This document shows, in pieces, positions 50,541-61,237 of a stretch of DNA of 64,000 bases. Made by a program: the position numbers and the translations under genes. Each line of letters starts with the position of its first letter. Position 1 is the stretch's first letter. The notes below the pieces were generated by a model. The model had not been told where the DNA came from, did not search any database, and saw only the letters and a program-made list of their open reading frames with translations. The DNA is from JBCBKU01 sp038521345. Lineage in GTDB: Bacteria > Pseudomonadota > Alphaproteobacteria > Rhodobacterales > Rhodobacteraceae. The DNA is taken from contig JBCBKU010000011.1 of assembly GCA_038521345.1 (NCBI GenBank), forward strand, positions 36,748-100,747, written 5' to 3'.

Positions 50541-51935
50541 ATGCAGCATTTCCCCATCTTCATGGATCTCGCCGGCCACCGAGTGGTTGTTTCCGGCGGC
50601 GGCGACGCTGCTATCGCCAAGTTGCGTCTGCTCCTGAAGACTGAAGCAACGATCACGGTCATTGCTGCCGAGATCGCGCCGGAAATCACAGCCTGGGAGG
50701 CAGCGGGTCGCTTGCGGATCATTCGCAGACCGGCGGAACCGGGCGATGGGCTCTGCGCACGTCTTTACTATGCCGCGAACGACGATGCAGACGAGGATGC
50801 CCGCGTGGCCGGTTTGGCCCGCGCCGACGGGGCACTCGTCAACATGGTGGACAACCTGAAGGGCAGCCAGTTCATAACGCCCGCGATCGTCGACCGCGAT
50901 CCGGTCACGATCGCCATCGGAACGGAGGGCGCGGCACCGGTGCTGGCGCGGCGGATCAAAGGCGACCTAGAAGCGCGTCTGCCTGCCGCTTTGGGTCTCT
51001 TCGCGCGGATCGGAAAAGCTTTCCGGACCCGGGCCGAAGCCCTCCCGATGGGCCGCGCGCGGCGGGCTTTCTGGGCCGAGTATTACGACCGCGCGGGCCC
51101 CGAGGCTCTTGCCGCAGGTGGGGAAGCGGCACTTGAACCTGCCCTCACTGCACTGCTCGGCAAGCATCTCGGAAACGAGGCTGAACCGGGACGCGTGGTG
51201 TTTGTGGGCGCGGGCCCTGGCGATCCGGATTTGCTGACGCTGAAAGCCCGGCGCGCCCTCGACGAAGCCGACGTCGTGATCCATGACAGTCTTGTCCCGG
51301 CACCGATCCTCGAACTCGCCCGGCGCGAGGCAAAGATCCTCGAGATGGGCAAGACCGGTTTTGGGTCCCATACCCCGCAAGAGCTCATTTCGGCTGCGAT
51401 GGTCGCCCATGCAAAGTCCGGCGCCACGGTCGTGCGCCTCAAGTCCGGCGATCCCACCGTGTTCGGCCGCCTCGACGAGGAAATCGAGGCTTGTGAGGCC
51501 AACGACTTAACCTATGCGATCGTTCCGGGAATCACCGCAGCGTCCGCCGCTGTTGCGACCATCGGCCAAAGCCTGACCCAACGCGGGCGAAACGCCTCGG
51601 TCCGGCTGTTGACGGGCCATGATGTCCGGGGTTTTGCCGATCATGATTGGGCGGCGCTGGCACGGCCGGGCGAGGTCGCAGCGATCTACATGGGCAAGAA
51701 GGCCGCACGCTTCATTCAGGGGCGGCTATTGATGCACGGCGCAGCCCCCGGAACCCCGGTCACGGTGGTAAGCGACGCGTCGCGTCCGACCGAGCTTGTC
51801 CTCGCCACAACACTGGGTGAGCTCGAGCCGGCTCTGAGTGAAGCCGCTTTGGCAGGACCCGCTCTGGTCCTATTTGGCCTCGCCCCGCGTGCCGCGTTCA
51901 AAGCCGCATCCGAACTCTTCGAGGAGGCCATGTGA
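50541..51935 (+). CDS. cysG: siroheme synthase (fused dehydrogenase/ferrochelatase and uroporphyrinogen methyltransferase)
   Basis: 464 residues. The N-terminal NAD domain has VVVSGGGDAAIAKLRLLLKT; the C-terminal SUMT domain (about 215-464) has VVFVGAGPGDPDLLTLKARR and VVRLKSGDPTVFGR. Makes siroheme, the cofactor of the sulfite reductase encoded downstream. The stop overlaps the DUF2849 start (TGATG). Confidence 0.95.
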   Translation: MQHFPIFMDLAGHRVVVSGGGDAAIAKLRLLLKTEATITVIAAEIAPEITAWEAAGRLRIIRRPAEPGDGLCARLYYAANDDADEDARVAGLARADGALVNMVDNLKGSQFITPAIVDRDPVTIAIGTEGAAPVLARRIKGDLEARLPAALGLFARIGKAFRTRAEALPMGRARRAFWAEYYDRAGPEALAAGGEAALEPALTALLGKHLGNEAEPGRVVFVGAGPGDPDLLTLKARRALDEADVVIHDSLVPAPILELARREAKILEMGKTGFGSHTPQELISAAMVAHAKSGATVVRLKSGDPTVFGRLDEEIEACEANDLTYAIVPGITAASAAVATIGQSLTQRGRNASVRLLTGHDVRGFADHDWAALARPGEVAAIYMGKKAARFIQGRLLMHGAAPGTPVTVVSDASRPTELVLATTLGELEPALSEAALAGPALVLFGLAPRAAFKAASELFEEAM

Positions 51936-52249
51936 TGCCCAAGGCATTTACACCGAAAGTCATCACCGCGAACGCGCTAATAGAAGGCGATGCTATCTGG
52001 CTCACTGCCGATGACCGCTGGACGCGGGACATCGCCAAGGCCGAACTGATTGAGGACGAAGCGCATGCGCAGCTGCGTCTTCTCCATGCCCAAAGCCAAC
52101 CCGACCAAATCGTCGGCGCCTACCTCGCTGATGCAAAGGTGGGACCGAACGGCCCCGAACCCGTCCATTTCCGCGAAACCTTTCGCACCCGTGGCCCGTC
52201 CAACTACCCGCACGGGAAGCAAGCCGAAGAGACACCACCCCGGACCTGA
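51935..52249 (+). CDS. DUF2849 domain protein
   Basis: 104 residues. Pattern VITANALIEGDAIWLTADDR and FRETFRTRGPSNYPHGKQ. In alphaproteobacteria this small protein is found almost always between cysG and cysI, so it is presumably needed for sulfite reduction, but its activity is not known. ATG overlaps the cysG stop by one base. Confidence 0.92.
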   Translation: MPKAFTPKVITANALIEGDAIWLTADDRWTRDIAKAELIEDEAHAQLRLLHAQSQPDQIVGAYLADAKVGPNGPEPVHFRETFRTRGPSNYPHGKQAEETPPRT

Positions 52250-52309
52250 GCCCGGAGTTTCTGCAAGAGACCCGGGGCATTCCCGGAGCCGCGACAGGAT
52301 CGATCACCG

Positions 52310-53966
<1,657 letters not shown>

Positions 53967-53977
<11 letters not shown>

Positions 53978-54704
53978 AGCCCCACTCGCCCCGGCCTCCG
54001 AACGCGTCGCCGCATTGAACCGTGCCTACCTTCATCACTCGGCGGTGGATGTTCTGGCCCATGCTCTGAGCGATGCGCAGGTCGGTCGCATCGCACTGGT
54101 GTCGTCCTTCGGCGCGGAATCGGTGGCGCTTCTCCACATGGTTTCGGTTGTGGACCGGAGCCTTCCCGTCCTGTTTCTCGACACCGAGATGCTGTTCCCG
54201 GAGACCCTGAGCTATCAGCGCGAAGTTTCAAAGAAGCTGGGCTTGACGGATGTCCACATACTCCGACCTGACCGGACCGAGCTTTTCCTGCGGGATCCGG
54301 ACGGCGACCTGCATCTGTCGGACCCCGATGCCTGTTGCCGGCTTCGCAAGGTCGAGCCGCTGAACGACGCACTTGAGCCGTTCGATGCCTGGATCACCGG
54401 GCGCAAACGGTTTCACGGCGCGTCCCGCACCAAACTGGACTTCTTCGAGACCGAGGCCGGAACAGATCGCATCAAGGTCAATCCACTGGTCCATTGGACG
54501 CGGAGCGACGTGGCCGACTACATCACCAACAACCGCCTGCCGCGCCATCCTCTGGTGTCTCGCGGCTATCCCTCGGTGGGGTGCATGCCCTGTACGAGCC
54601 CGGTCGAGACGGGCGAGGACCCCCGTGCCGGACGCTGGCGCGGAACCGAAAAGACCGAATGCGGCATCCATTTCGTAAACGGCCGCGCCGTGCGCGCGGG
54701 CTGA
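53967..54704 (+). CDS. cysH: adenylyl-sulfate (APS) reductase
   Basis: 245 residues. PP-loop-like fold with SSFGAESVALLHMV, the [4Fe-4S] ligands CC in DACCRLRKVEPL and CxxC in GCMPCTSPV, and a C-terminal active-site KTECGIH. The four cysteines mark the APS-type rather than PAPS-type enzyme. Start at 53967 gives the family length and an 11-bp overlap with cysI. Confidence 0.94.
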
Positions 54705-54750
54705 GGGGTCTGGCCTTGCGTATTTTTTCAAAGATGAGGGAGCAGGCGTG

Positions 54751-55164
54751 ATGATCGTCACCGATCGCGGCTTTACCGAGGATACCTGGACAGCCGGGTT
54801 CGTGCCGCTGGCCGAACTGGCCGCCAACGATGCTGCGCCCGGGATCGGAGTCGACATTCCGTCGGATGCCGATCCCGCTTCGCTTGCAGGGCGACTTTTG
54901 TCGGTGGCCCTGATCCGCGTGGATTTTCCGAGCTTTGCGGACGGGCGCGGCTATACGATCGCCCGGGAATTGCGACGCCACGGTTTTCCGGGGCGGCTTC
55001 GCGCCAAGGGCCATGTGATCGCCGATCAATACGCTATGGCGCGCCGGTCCGGCTTTGATGAGGTCGAGATCGCGGATGATCTCGCCCGCCGGCAGCCCGA
55101 GGCGCACTGGCTGGCGCGCGCGGAGTGGCGCGCCCACGATTACCAGAGCCGGCTTCGAGCCTGA
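54751..55164 (+). CDS. DUF934 domain protein
   Basis: 137 residues. IRVDFPSFADGRGYTIAREL and LRAKGHVIADQYAMARRSGF are the family core. DUF934 genes sit in cysI-cysH operons; some authors propose a sulfite-reductase accessory role. Start ATG at 54751 follows an AGGGAG; a GTG just before it is an alternative. Confidence 0.92.
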   Translation: MIVTDRGFTEDTWTAGFVPLAELAANDAAPGIGVDIPSDADPASLAGRLLSVALIRVDFPSFADGRGYTIARELRRHGFPGRLRAKGHVIADQYAMARRSGFDEVEIADDLARRQPEAHWLARAEWRAHDYQSRLRA

Positions 55165-55220
55165 CGCCTTTTCCTGACAGAGATCAACGCGTAAGAGGAT
55201 CCGCGGTGCGAGACACCGCC

Positions 55221-56072
55221 ATGAAAGCCATGACCGACCAGACACCCGTGACCCAGACCGCCACCCAGCCCACCCTGCCCGACGCCCAGACCGTGACCGA
55301 GGTCGAGCATTACACCGACCGGCTGTTCCGGTTCCGCACGACGCGCCCCGCGTCGCTGCGCTTTCGGTCGGGCGAATTCGTGATGATCGGGCTCATGGGT
55401 GATCCCGACCCAAAGACCGGCAAAGTGAAACCGCTGCTTCGCGCGTACTCCATTGCGTCGCCGTCATGGGATGACGAACTCGAATTCTATTCGATCAAGG
55501 TGCCAGACGGTCCACTCACGTCGAAGTTGCAGCACATCAAGGCGGGTGATCAGGTGATCCTGCGCCCGAAACCTGTAGGCACTCTTGTGCATGATGCGCT
55601 TTTGCCGGGCAAACGCCTTTGGCTTTTTGCCACCGGAACCGGGTTTGCACCGTTTGCCTCGCTCTTGCGCGATCCCGAGACCTACGAGCGTTTCGAGCAG
55701 ATCATCGTCACGCACACCTGCCGGGACGTGGCCGAACTGACCTATAGCCGCGAACTGCTCGAGGGACTGAAGTCCGACGAACTGATGCGGGAATTGCTGG
55801 GCGATGCGGCCTTGGCAAAGCTGACCTATTATCCCACGACTACACGGGAAGAGAGCCCAAAGATGGGTCGCATCACGCATCTACTGACCGACGGAACCGC
55901 ATTTGCGGATCTTGGGATCGACGGCATTTCTCCCGAAACGGATCGCGCCATGGTCTGTGGGTCCATGGGCCTCAACATTGACCTGAAAGCGATCCTGGAA
56001 GGCTGGGGACTTGAGGAAGGCGCCAATTCCGAGCCGAAGCACTACGTAGTCGAAAAAGCATTTGTCGGCTAA
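55221..56072 (+). CDS. fpr: ferredoxin/flavodoxin-NADP reductase
   Basis: 283 residues. FAD site RAYSIASPSWDDELEFYS, NADP site FATGTGFAPFASLLRD, MVCGSMGLN and a C-terminal HYVVEKAFVG typical of the bacterial Fpr type. It moves electrons between NADPH and ferredoxin, and could feed CysI. The start may be ATG 55221 or 55230; the upstream SD is weak at both. Last gene of the sulfur block. Confidence 0.93.
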   Translation: MKAMTDQTPVTQTATQPTLPDAQTVTEVEHYTDRLFRFRTTRPASLRFRSGEFVMIGLMGDPDPKTGKVKPLLRAYSIASPSWDDELEFYSIKVPDGPLTSKLQHIKAGDQVILRPKPVGTLVHDALLPGKRLWLFATGTGFAPFASLLRDPETYERFEQIIVTHTCRDVAELTYSRELLEGLKSDELMRELLGDAALAKLTYYPTTTREESPKMGRITHLLTDGTAFADLGIDGISPETDRAMVCGSMGLNIDLKAILEGWGLEEGANSEPKHYVVEKAFVG

Positions 56073-56105
56073 GGGCGCCGCGCGAAGCATACGGTATTGC
56101 AATGA

Positions 56106-56139
56106 CCGCGCCCCTGGGCACGAGGACCCAAGGGCGCGG
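56106..56139. terminator. hairpin between convergent genes
   Basis: A 13-bp stem with one mismatch, CCGCGCCCCTGGG/CCCAAGGGCGCGG, between the fpr stop and the stop of the alanine-rich gene. Without a T-run it is either a weak bidirectional terminator or a transcript end-stabilising structure. Confidence 0.5.
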
Positions 56140-56171
56140 AACCACCAGGTTCGTGGGATGAATGAGCTCGG

Positions 56172-56840
56172 CTAGAGACCAAGCGCCTGGCGGATTTGGC
56201 CGAGAACCTGCTCAAGCAGCTCGGGATTGTCGGTCGCGCCGCGGAGCGCCTCGGTGAAGCTTGCCTGTTCAAGGATGGACAGGTCCGACGCACCGATTGC
56301 CTCAAGCGCTTTATCAAGATCGAACCCATCGGCAGAGAACACGTCGCCAAGCGAGGTTTCCGACGCTGCATTGGTCGCCGCATCGGCGGCCGTATCAGTC
56401 GCCGTTGCGGCCGCATCCGTCGCGGCATCGGTCACGTTGCCCGCAGCGTCGGTCGCCACATCGACGGCTTCGCCCACCGTCTCGGCGGCACTCTCCATGA
56501 CGCCTTCAACAGCCTCAGCCCCCGATTCAATAACCCCCTCAGCGGCGTCCGTCACGGTATCGGCTGCTTCAGACACGGCCCCTTCCACGGCTTCCACCGC
56601 CCCGGACGCGGCATCGCTTGCGGCCTCGCCAACTGCGCTTGCCGCATCGCCGATTGTGTCTGCAGCGTCGCCGGCGGCTTCACCTGCGGCATCGGCCACG
56701 CCCTCGGCCGCTTCTGTCGTTGCGTCGACCGCATCCGCGGCGCTGTCCACCGCGACCTCTCCGGCGTCATTGCCGAGTAAGAAGAACGCTGCACCGCCGA
56801 TAACCGCGGCCGCAACAAGAAGTATGATCAAAGCACGCAT
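56172..56840 (-). CDS. membrane-anchored alanine-rich repeat protein
   Basis: 222 residues. One N-terminal transmembrane anchor (ALIILLVAAAVIGGAAFFLL), then about 120 residues of low-complexity AADA/EAAE/DAAT repeats (for example GEAAGDAADTIGDAASAVGE), and a globular C-terminus (SLGDVFSADGFDLDKALEAI onwards). The repeats form amphipathic helices of LEA/apolipoprotein style. It presumably sits in the periplasm as a long helical stalk. I do not recognise the family. The ATG at 56840 is the first reasonable start before the hydrophobic helix. Confidence 0.8.
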   Translation of the reverse strand: MRALIILLVAAAVIGGAAFFLLGNDAGEVAVDSAADAVDATTEAAEGVADAAGEAAGDAADTIGDAASAVGEAASDAASGAVEAVEGAVSEAADTVTDAAEGVIESGAEAVEGVMESAAETVGEAVDVATDAAGNVTDAATDAAATATDTAADAATNAASETSLGDVFSADGFDLDKALEAIGASDLSILEQASFTEALRGATDNPELLEQVLGQIRQALGL

Positions 56841-56963
56841 GAAAGCCGTTCCCTTTTTGATTTTTGTTGGGATCTGAGTGCCTGATCCCCGGTTGGGGAA
56901 AAATGGGAAACCCGACCGTCTCTTCCCCATCACGGTGGAAAGGCGGCGCGGGCTTTTTGGCGC

Positions 56964-56992
56964 TTGAACCAGAGGCGTGCCCCGCCTATTTT
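56964..56992 (+). promoter_or_regulatory. putative infC promoter
   Basis: TTGAAC (56964-56969), a 17-bp spacer and TATTTT (56987-56992) match sigma-70 spacing and would start transcription near 57000, leaving a leader of about 34 nt before the infC AUC codon. Confidence 0.55.
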
Positions 56993-57032
56993 CCGAGGCC
57001 ATTCCAGTTGAAACGACCAAAGGATCAAAGAC

Positions 57033-57575
57033 ATCGCTCGCAGACCCCACAACGCACCGCCAGTTCGAGATACCGGCCCCCGTGTCAACGATCGTATCCG
57101 GGCTCCGGAAATCCGACTGATCGGTGCAAATGGCGAAAATGTCGGCGTGGTTTCACCCGATCGCGCGCTTGCGCTCGCCGAAGAAGCAGGGCTGGATCTT
57201 GTCGAGATCTCGCCCAACGCGGCCCCACCGGTCTGCAAGATCATGGATTTCGGCAAATTCAAATACGAACAGCAAAAGCGGGAATCCGAAGCGCGGAAGA
57301 AACAAAAGACCATTGAGGTCAAGGAGGTCAAATTCCGCCCGAACACCGACACCCACGACTACGACGTGAAAATGCGCAACGTCGTGCGCTTCCTCGAGAA
57401 CGGGGACAAGGTGAAGGTCACGCTCCGCTTCCGGGGGCGCGAGATGGCGCACCAGAACCTCGGCCGCGAGCTACTTGAGCGTGTCGCCTCCGACATTGAG
57501 GAGATCGGCAAGGTCGAGAACATGCCGAAGATGGAAGGGCGGCAGATGGTCATGATGATCGGTCCCGCCAAGTGA
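57033..57575 (+). CDS. infC: translation initiation factor IF-3 with AUC start codon
   Basis: 180 residues. The reading frame gives the normal alphaproteobacterial N-terminus (ARRPHNAPPVRDTGPRVNDR) only if translation begins at the ATC at 57033; AAGGA lies eight bases upstream. No ATG, GTG or TTG is available in frame before the GTG at 57147, which would remove 38 conserved residues. The rest matches IF-3: IRLIGANGENVGVVSPDRAL, IEVKEVKFRPNTDTHDYD. Rare AUU/AUC starts let IF-3 limit its own synthesis, as in E. coli (known). Confidence 0.93.
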   Translation: MARRPHNAPPVRDTGPRVNDRIRAPEIRLIGANGENVGVVSPDRALALAEEAGLDLVEISPNAAPPVCKIMDFGKFKYEQQKRESEARKKQKTIEVKEVKFRPNTDTHDYDVKMRNVVRFLENGDKVKVTLRFRGREMAHQNLGRELLERVASDIEEIGKVENMPKMEGRQMVMMIGPAK

Positions 57576-58258
57576 ACCCGGCCGGGCGGCAGACGGACGA
57601 GCGTCACACCGCCCGCTACCACCAGACCGCAAGTGGCGACGCAGCGGATCCGCGCCTTACATCGCCCGTGTACGACCGAAACATCGAACCGATGATCGCT
57701 GCGCTTGATGCGATCTTCGGCGGGATGTCCGGCCCCGTTCTTGAGATCGGGGCAGGCGCCGGTCAGCACGCCGCGGCCTTTGCGCGGGCTTTCCCGGCGC
57801 TCACATGGTGGGCATCGGACCCGGTTGCGGCCCATCGCGCATCCATCGCCGCGTGGGCACAGGAAACCGGGGCCCCCGTGCCCGGCCCGCTCGACATTGA
57901 TGCTTGTGCGAACTGGGCCGAAGATCCGGCAGTGCGGGAGATCGGTCCGCTGACCGGGATCCTTGCAATGAACGTCATCCACATCGCGCCGATTGAGGCG
58001 GCGATCGGACTCTTCAGGGGGGCCGCGGCGTCACTGGTCTCCGGAGGGCGGCTGGTACTGTATGGTCCGTTCACCGAAGCCGGGCGCCACACAGGCGAAG
58101 GCAACGAGCGCTTCGACCAAGGCCTGCGGGCCGACAACCCGAAATGGGGCGTGCGCGATGCCGACGACCTCACGGTCCGGGCCGCTACCCTCGGACTGGT
58201 GCGGGATACGTTTCGCGTCATGCCCGCGAACAACCGTTTGCTTGTATTCCGGCGCTAG
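57572..58258 (+). CDS. DUF938 SAM-dependent methyltransferase-like protein
   Basis: 228 residues. SAM-fold motif I PVLEIGAGAGQHAAAFARAF, motif IV NVIHIAP and the DUF938 segment YGPFTEAGRHTGEGNERFDQ. GTG start overlapping the infC stop (GTGA). Substrate unknown. Confidence 0.9.
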   Translation: MNPAGRQTDERHTARYHQTASGDAADPRLTSPVYDRNIEPMIAALDAIFGGMSGPVLEIGAGAGQHAAAFARAFPALTWWASDPVAAHRASIAAWAQETGAPVPGPLDIDACANWAEDPAVREIGPLTGILAMNVIHIAPIEAAIGLFRGAAASLVSGGRLVLYGPFTEAGRHTGEGNERFDQGLRADNPKWGVRDADDLTVRAATLGLVRDTFRVMPANNRLLVFRR

Positions 58259-58725
58259 TCCTTGGTGACGATCCGCGCCTGAAAGCAGTTGTTCCGGGCC
58301 GAGCGCACGTCCACGAACGCAATCTCCTGCTTCGAAAGCAGCGCGGCGGCATAGTCCGCGATCTCCTCTTTGGCGATGATCTTTCCGGTCCCGTACACGA
58401 TGCGGTGATCCGCCGAATATCCCTTCAGCAGGTAGTCGGGCGAAGTCCGGAGGATCGGTGGAAGGCCGGGACCCGACCACGGCGTGCACGCGGTTTCGCA
58501 AAGGAATATCGGCCCCGTCTCGGCATAGGGTTGGGGTTCGGGAAACGGTCGGGCGGCCAGAACAAGCATGGCCTCGCCAGCCGGTACATCCCGAAGGCAG
58601 GACCGGCAGGGTGTCCCCACCCCGTCCGAGACCTCGTGCTCGGCCGGTTGTCCGTTCGCATCGGGCCCGCCCGCACGCACGCAGGCAACAAAGTCGGGAT
58701 CGAGGGGAATAACAGTCAAGGTCAT
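58255..58725 (-). CDS. DUF1203 domain protein
   Basis: 156 residues. Contains a PCRSCLRDVPAGEAMLVLAA segment with a CxxC that may bind a metal, and a C-terminal NNCFQARIVTKD typical of DUF1203. Function unknown. The ATG at 58725 fits the family start; stops four bases into the convergent methyltransferase gene. Confidence 0.88.
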   Translation of the reverse strand: MTLTVIPLDPDFVACVRAGGPDANGQPAEHEVSDGVGTPCRSCLRDVPAGEAMLVLAARPFPEPQPYAETGPIFLCETACTPWSGPGLPPILRTSPDYLLKGYSADHRIVYGTGKIIAKEEIADYAAALLSKQEIAFVDVRSARNNCFQARIVTKD

Positions 58726-58852
58726 TGGCGTACTCCAAATTTGACGCCGAGGATTGCGCCCGGGCTGCGGCGTGGCGACCCGAAGCTTGCGCATTGATTG
58801 CCCGACGCCGGGCACAGGTCTACATTCCCCGTGTCCGGAGAGGAGATCCGCC

Positions 58853-60073
58853 ATGAACATCGCCGACAAGATCGCCAGCCACGACCGACCGGATCTTGCG
58901 CCTTTCGACTGGGCTGATCCGTTCCATCTTGCCGTGCAGCTTTCCGAGGAAGAGCGCCTCGTCGCAGAAAGTGCTCGGGCCTTTGCCGAGGAGAAGCTGG
59001 CCCCCCGGGTGACCGAGGCCTACCGCGAGGAACGCGTTGAGCCCGAGATATTTGCCGAGATGGGTGCGATGGGCCTTTTGGGCGTCACGATCCCGGAAGA
59101 ATTCGGCGGACTGGGCGCGGGCTACGTCACCTACGGGCTTGTGGCGCGGGAAATCGAACGGATCGACAGTGGCTACCGCTCGATGATGAGCGTCCAGTCA
59201 AGCCTCGTCATGTATCCCATCCATGCCTATGGAAGCGACGAACAGCGTGCGAAGTACCTGCCGGGCCTCGCGAAGGGCGACCTGATCGGATGTTTCGGCC
59301 TGACTGAGCCCGATGCAGGATCAGATCCTGCCGGCATGAAGACACGGGCGGAACGCACTGCAGATGGGTATCGTCTGACCGGGTCGAAGATGTGGATCTC
59401 GAACAGCCCGATCGCTGATGTTTTCGTGGTTTGGGCCAAATCTGACGCCCATGACGGCAAGATCCGCGGATTCGTCCTCGACAAGGACGCGCCCGGCCTG
59501 TCGGCGCCGAAGATCACCGGGAAGCTCTCGCTGCGAGCCTCGGTGACGGGCGAGATCGTTCTTGACGGGGTTGAGGTTGGCGAAGGAGCGCTCTTACCTG
59601 GGGTTCAGGGTCTGAAGGGGCCGTTTGGCTGCCTGAACCGCGCCCGCTACGGAATCGCCTGGGGTGTCATGGGTGCAGCCGAGGATTGCTGGCACCGGTC
59701 GCGTCAATACGGCCTTGACCGCCATCAATTCGGGCGGCCGCTGGCACAGACGCAGCTCTTTCAGAAGAAGCTGGCCGACATGCAGACCGAGATCGCGCTG
59801 GGCCTGCAGGGCGCGCTGCGCCTTGGCCGGATGCTCGACGCGCATGAGGCCGCGCCGGACCTCATAAGCCTGATGAAGCGGAACAATTGCGGCAAAGCCT
59901 TGGAGATCGCGCGTATGGCGCGCGACATGCATGGCGGCAATGGGATTTCGGAGGACTTTCAGGTGATGCGCCACGCCCAGAATCTGGAGACCGTCAACAC
60001 CTACGAAGGCACTCACGACATCCACGCACTGATTCTCGGGCGGGCGCAAACAGGCCTCCAGGCCTTCTTCTGA
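58853..60073 (+). CDS. gcdH: glutaryl-CoA dehydrogenase-type acyl-CoA dehydrogenase
   Basis: 406 residues. FDWADPFHLAVQLSEEERLV at the start, CFGLTEPDAGSDPAGMKTRA, KMWISNSPIADVFVVWAKSD and the catalytic Glu in NTYEGTHDIHALILGRAQTG. The TYEGTHD motif is typical of GcdH, which converts glutaryl-CoA to crotonyl-CoA in lysine/tryptophan breakdown. Start at 58853 has GGAGAGGAG upstream. Confidence 0.93.
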   Translation: MNIADKIASHDRPDLAPFDWADPFHLAVQLSEEERLVAESARAFAEEKLAPRVTEAYREERVEPEIFAEMGAMGLLGVTIPEEFGGLGAGYVTYGLVAREIERIDSGYRSMMSVQSSLVMYPIHAYGSDEQRAKYLPGLAKGDLIGCFGLTEPDAGSDPAGMKTRAERTADGYRLTGSKMWISNSPIADVFVVWAKSDAHDGKIRGFVLDKDAPGLSAPKITGKLSLRASVTGEIVLDGVEVGEGALLPGVQGLKGPFGCLNRARYGIAWGVMGAAEDCWHRSRQYGLDRHQFGRPLAQTQLFQKKLADMQTEIALGLQGALRLGRMLDAHEAAPDLISLMKRNNCGKALEIARMARDMHGGNGISEDFQVMRHAQNLETVNTYEGTHDIHALILGRAQTGLQAFF

Positions 60074-60237
60074 CAAGCAAAAGCCATCAACTTTTCGGCG
60101 ATGTTGGATAAGTGAAAGCCTTTTTTGCCGACTGACCGGACATCCGAAACAGTCCACCGTGAATTCGACGCGGGTCGATTGCGCAGTCGTACGCGCAACT
60201 CGTACACTCTGCGGCGTATGGGTAGGGGCTTGTATGT

Positions 60238-61233
60238 ATGTCTGACGTGGTATCGCTGTCAGAACAGCTGACAGACGAAGAATGGTACGCCGAGATTGAG
60301 CAAATCGGCAACCGGGACGGCTACTTCGTTCCACTCGGGCCCCACCACGGCGCGGCCTTCGGGGACATCGGCGAAGACGTTCTGGTGGTCTGTTTCGACA
60401 CCGTCACAAGCGCGCGCGAAGGCAGCGCATCGGGCCTTCCGTTCGGTATGGACGAGGCGCGACGCGCCGGGTGGTCATATCTGTCACTGATCGCTCGCAA
60501 GCCGACATGGTTCCGCGACCCGACCGTCTACGCCTTCTTCGATCGCTTGATCGACGACGACTTCTTCGCGGACTACGAGACAGTGATCTTCTACGGCGCG
60601 GGATCCTGCGCTTATGCGGCCGCCGCCTATTCCGTAGCCAGCCCGGAAGCGATTGTCTTCGCGCTTGCGCCGCAGGCCACACTCGACCCCGAGATCGCGC
60701 CGTGGGACGACCGCTTCGTTCAAATGCGGCGCACCAGCTTTACCGACCGCTATGGGTATGCACCCGACATGATCGAGGCGGCGTCGGAGGTATGGATCAT
60801 CTACGATCCGTTGCAGGAACTCGACGCCATGCACGCAGTGCTGTTCCACGGCGATCAGGTGCAGCGCATCCGGCACCGGCACGGCGGCGCGCGCATCGGA
60901 ACAGAATTGCAGGCGATGGGCGTGATGGGACCGCTCTTGGAAATGGCGGTCGAAGGAATGCTCACCGAAACGGCCATCTATCGCGCCCTGCGTCGCCGCA
61001 AGGATTACCTTCCGTACCTTCGCAGCCTACTGAACCGCGTCCACATCGAGGAACGTTACTGGCTTACTGCCTTGCTTTGCCGCTCCGTCCTGAAACGGAA
61101 AAACGCGCCGCGGTTCCGGCATCACCTTGAACTCTCGGAACACAAGCTCCTGCAAGAGGGCAAGCTGCTGCCTTCGACATCCAATGATTCCGATACCGAC
61201 GCCGACAAGGTCAACGGGCCGGCCTCGGCCTGA
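60238..61233 (+). CDS. conserved Rhodobacteraceae protein of unknown function
   Basis: 331 residues. Central VIFYGAGSCAYAAAAYSVAS and IVFALAPQATLDPEIAPWDD segments resemble an alpha/beta-hydrolase-like fold with a GAGSC elbow. Such proteins are often auto-annotated as phosphoadenosine phosphosulfate reductase, but I see no PP-loop or cysteine motif to support that. It has a charged C-terminal tail. It stands alone between gcdH and the urease genes. Confidence 0.75.
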   Translation: MSDVVSLSEQLTDEEWYAEIEQIGNRDGYFVPLGPHHGAAFGDIGEDVLVVCFDTVTSAREGSASGLPFGMDEARRAGWSYLSLIARKPTWFRDPTVYAFFDRLIDDDFFADYETVIFYGAGSCAYAAAAYSVASPEAIVFALAPQATLDPEIAPWDDRFVQMRRTSFTDRYGYAPDMIEAASEVWIIYDPLQELDAMHAVLFHGDQVQRIRHRHGGARIGTELQAMGVMGPLLEMAVEGMLTETAIYRALRRRKDYLPYLRSLLNRVHIEERYWLTALLCRSVLKRKNAPRFRHHLELSEHKLLQEGKLLPSTSNDSDTDADKVNGPASA

Positions 61234-61237
61234 ACGG

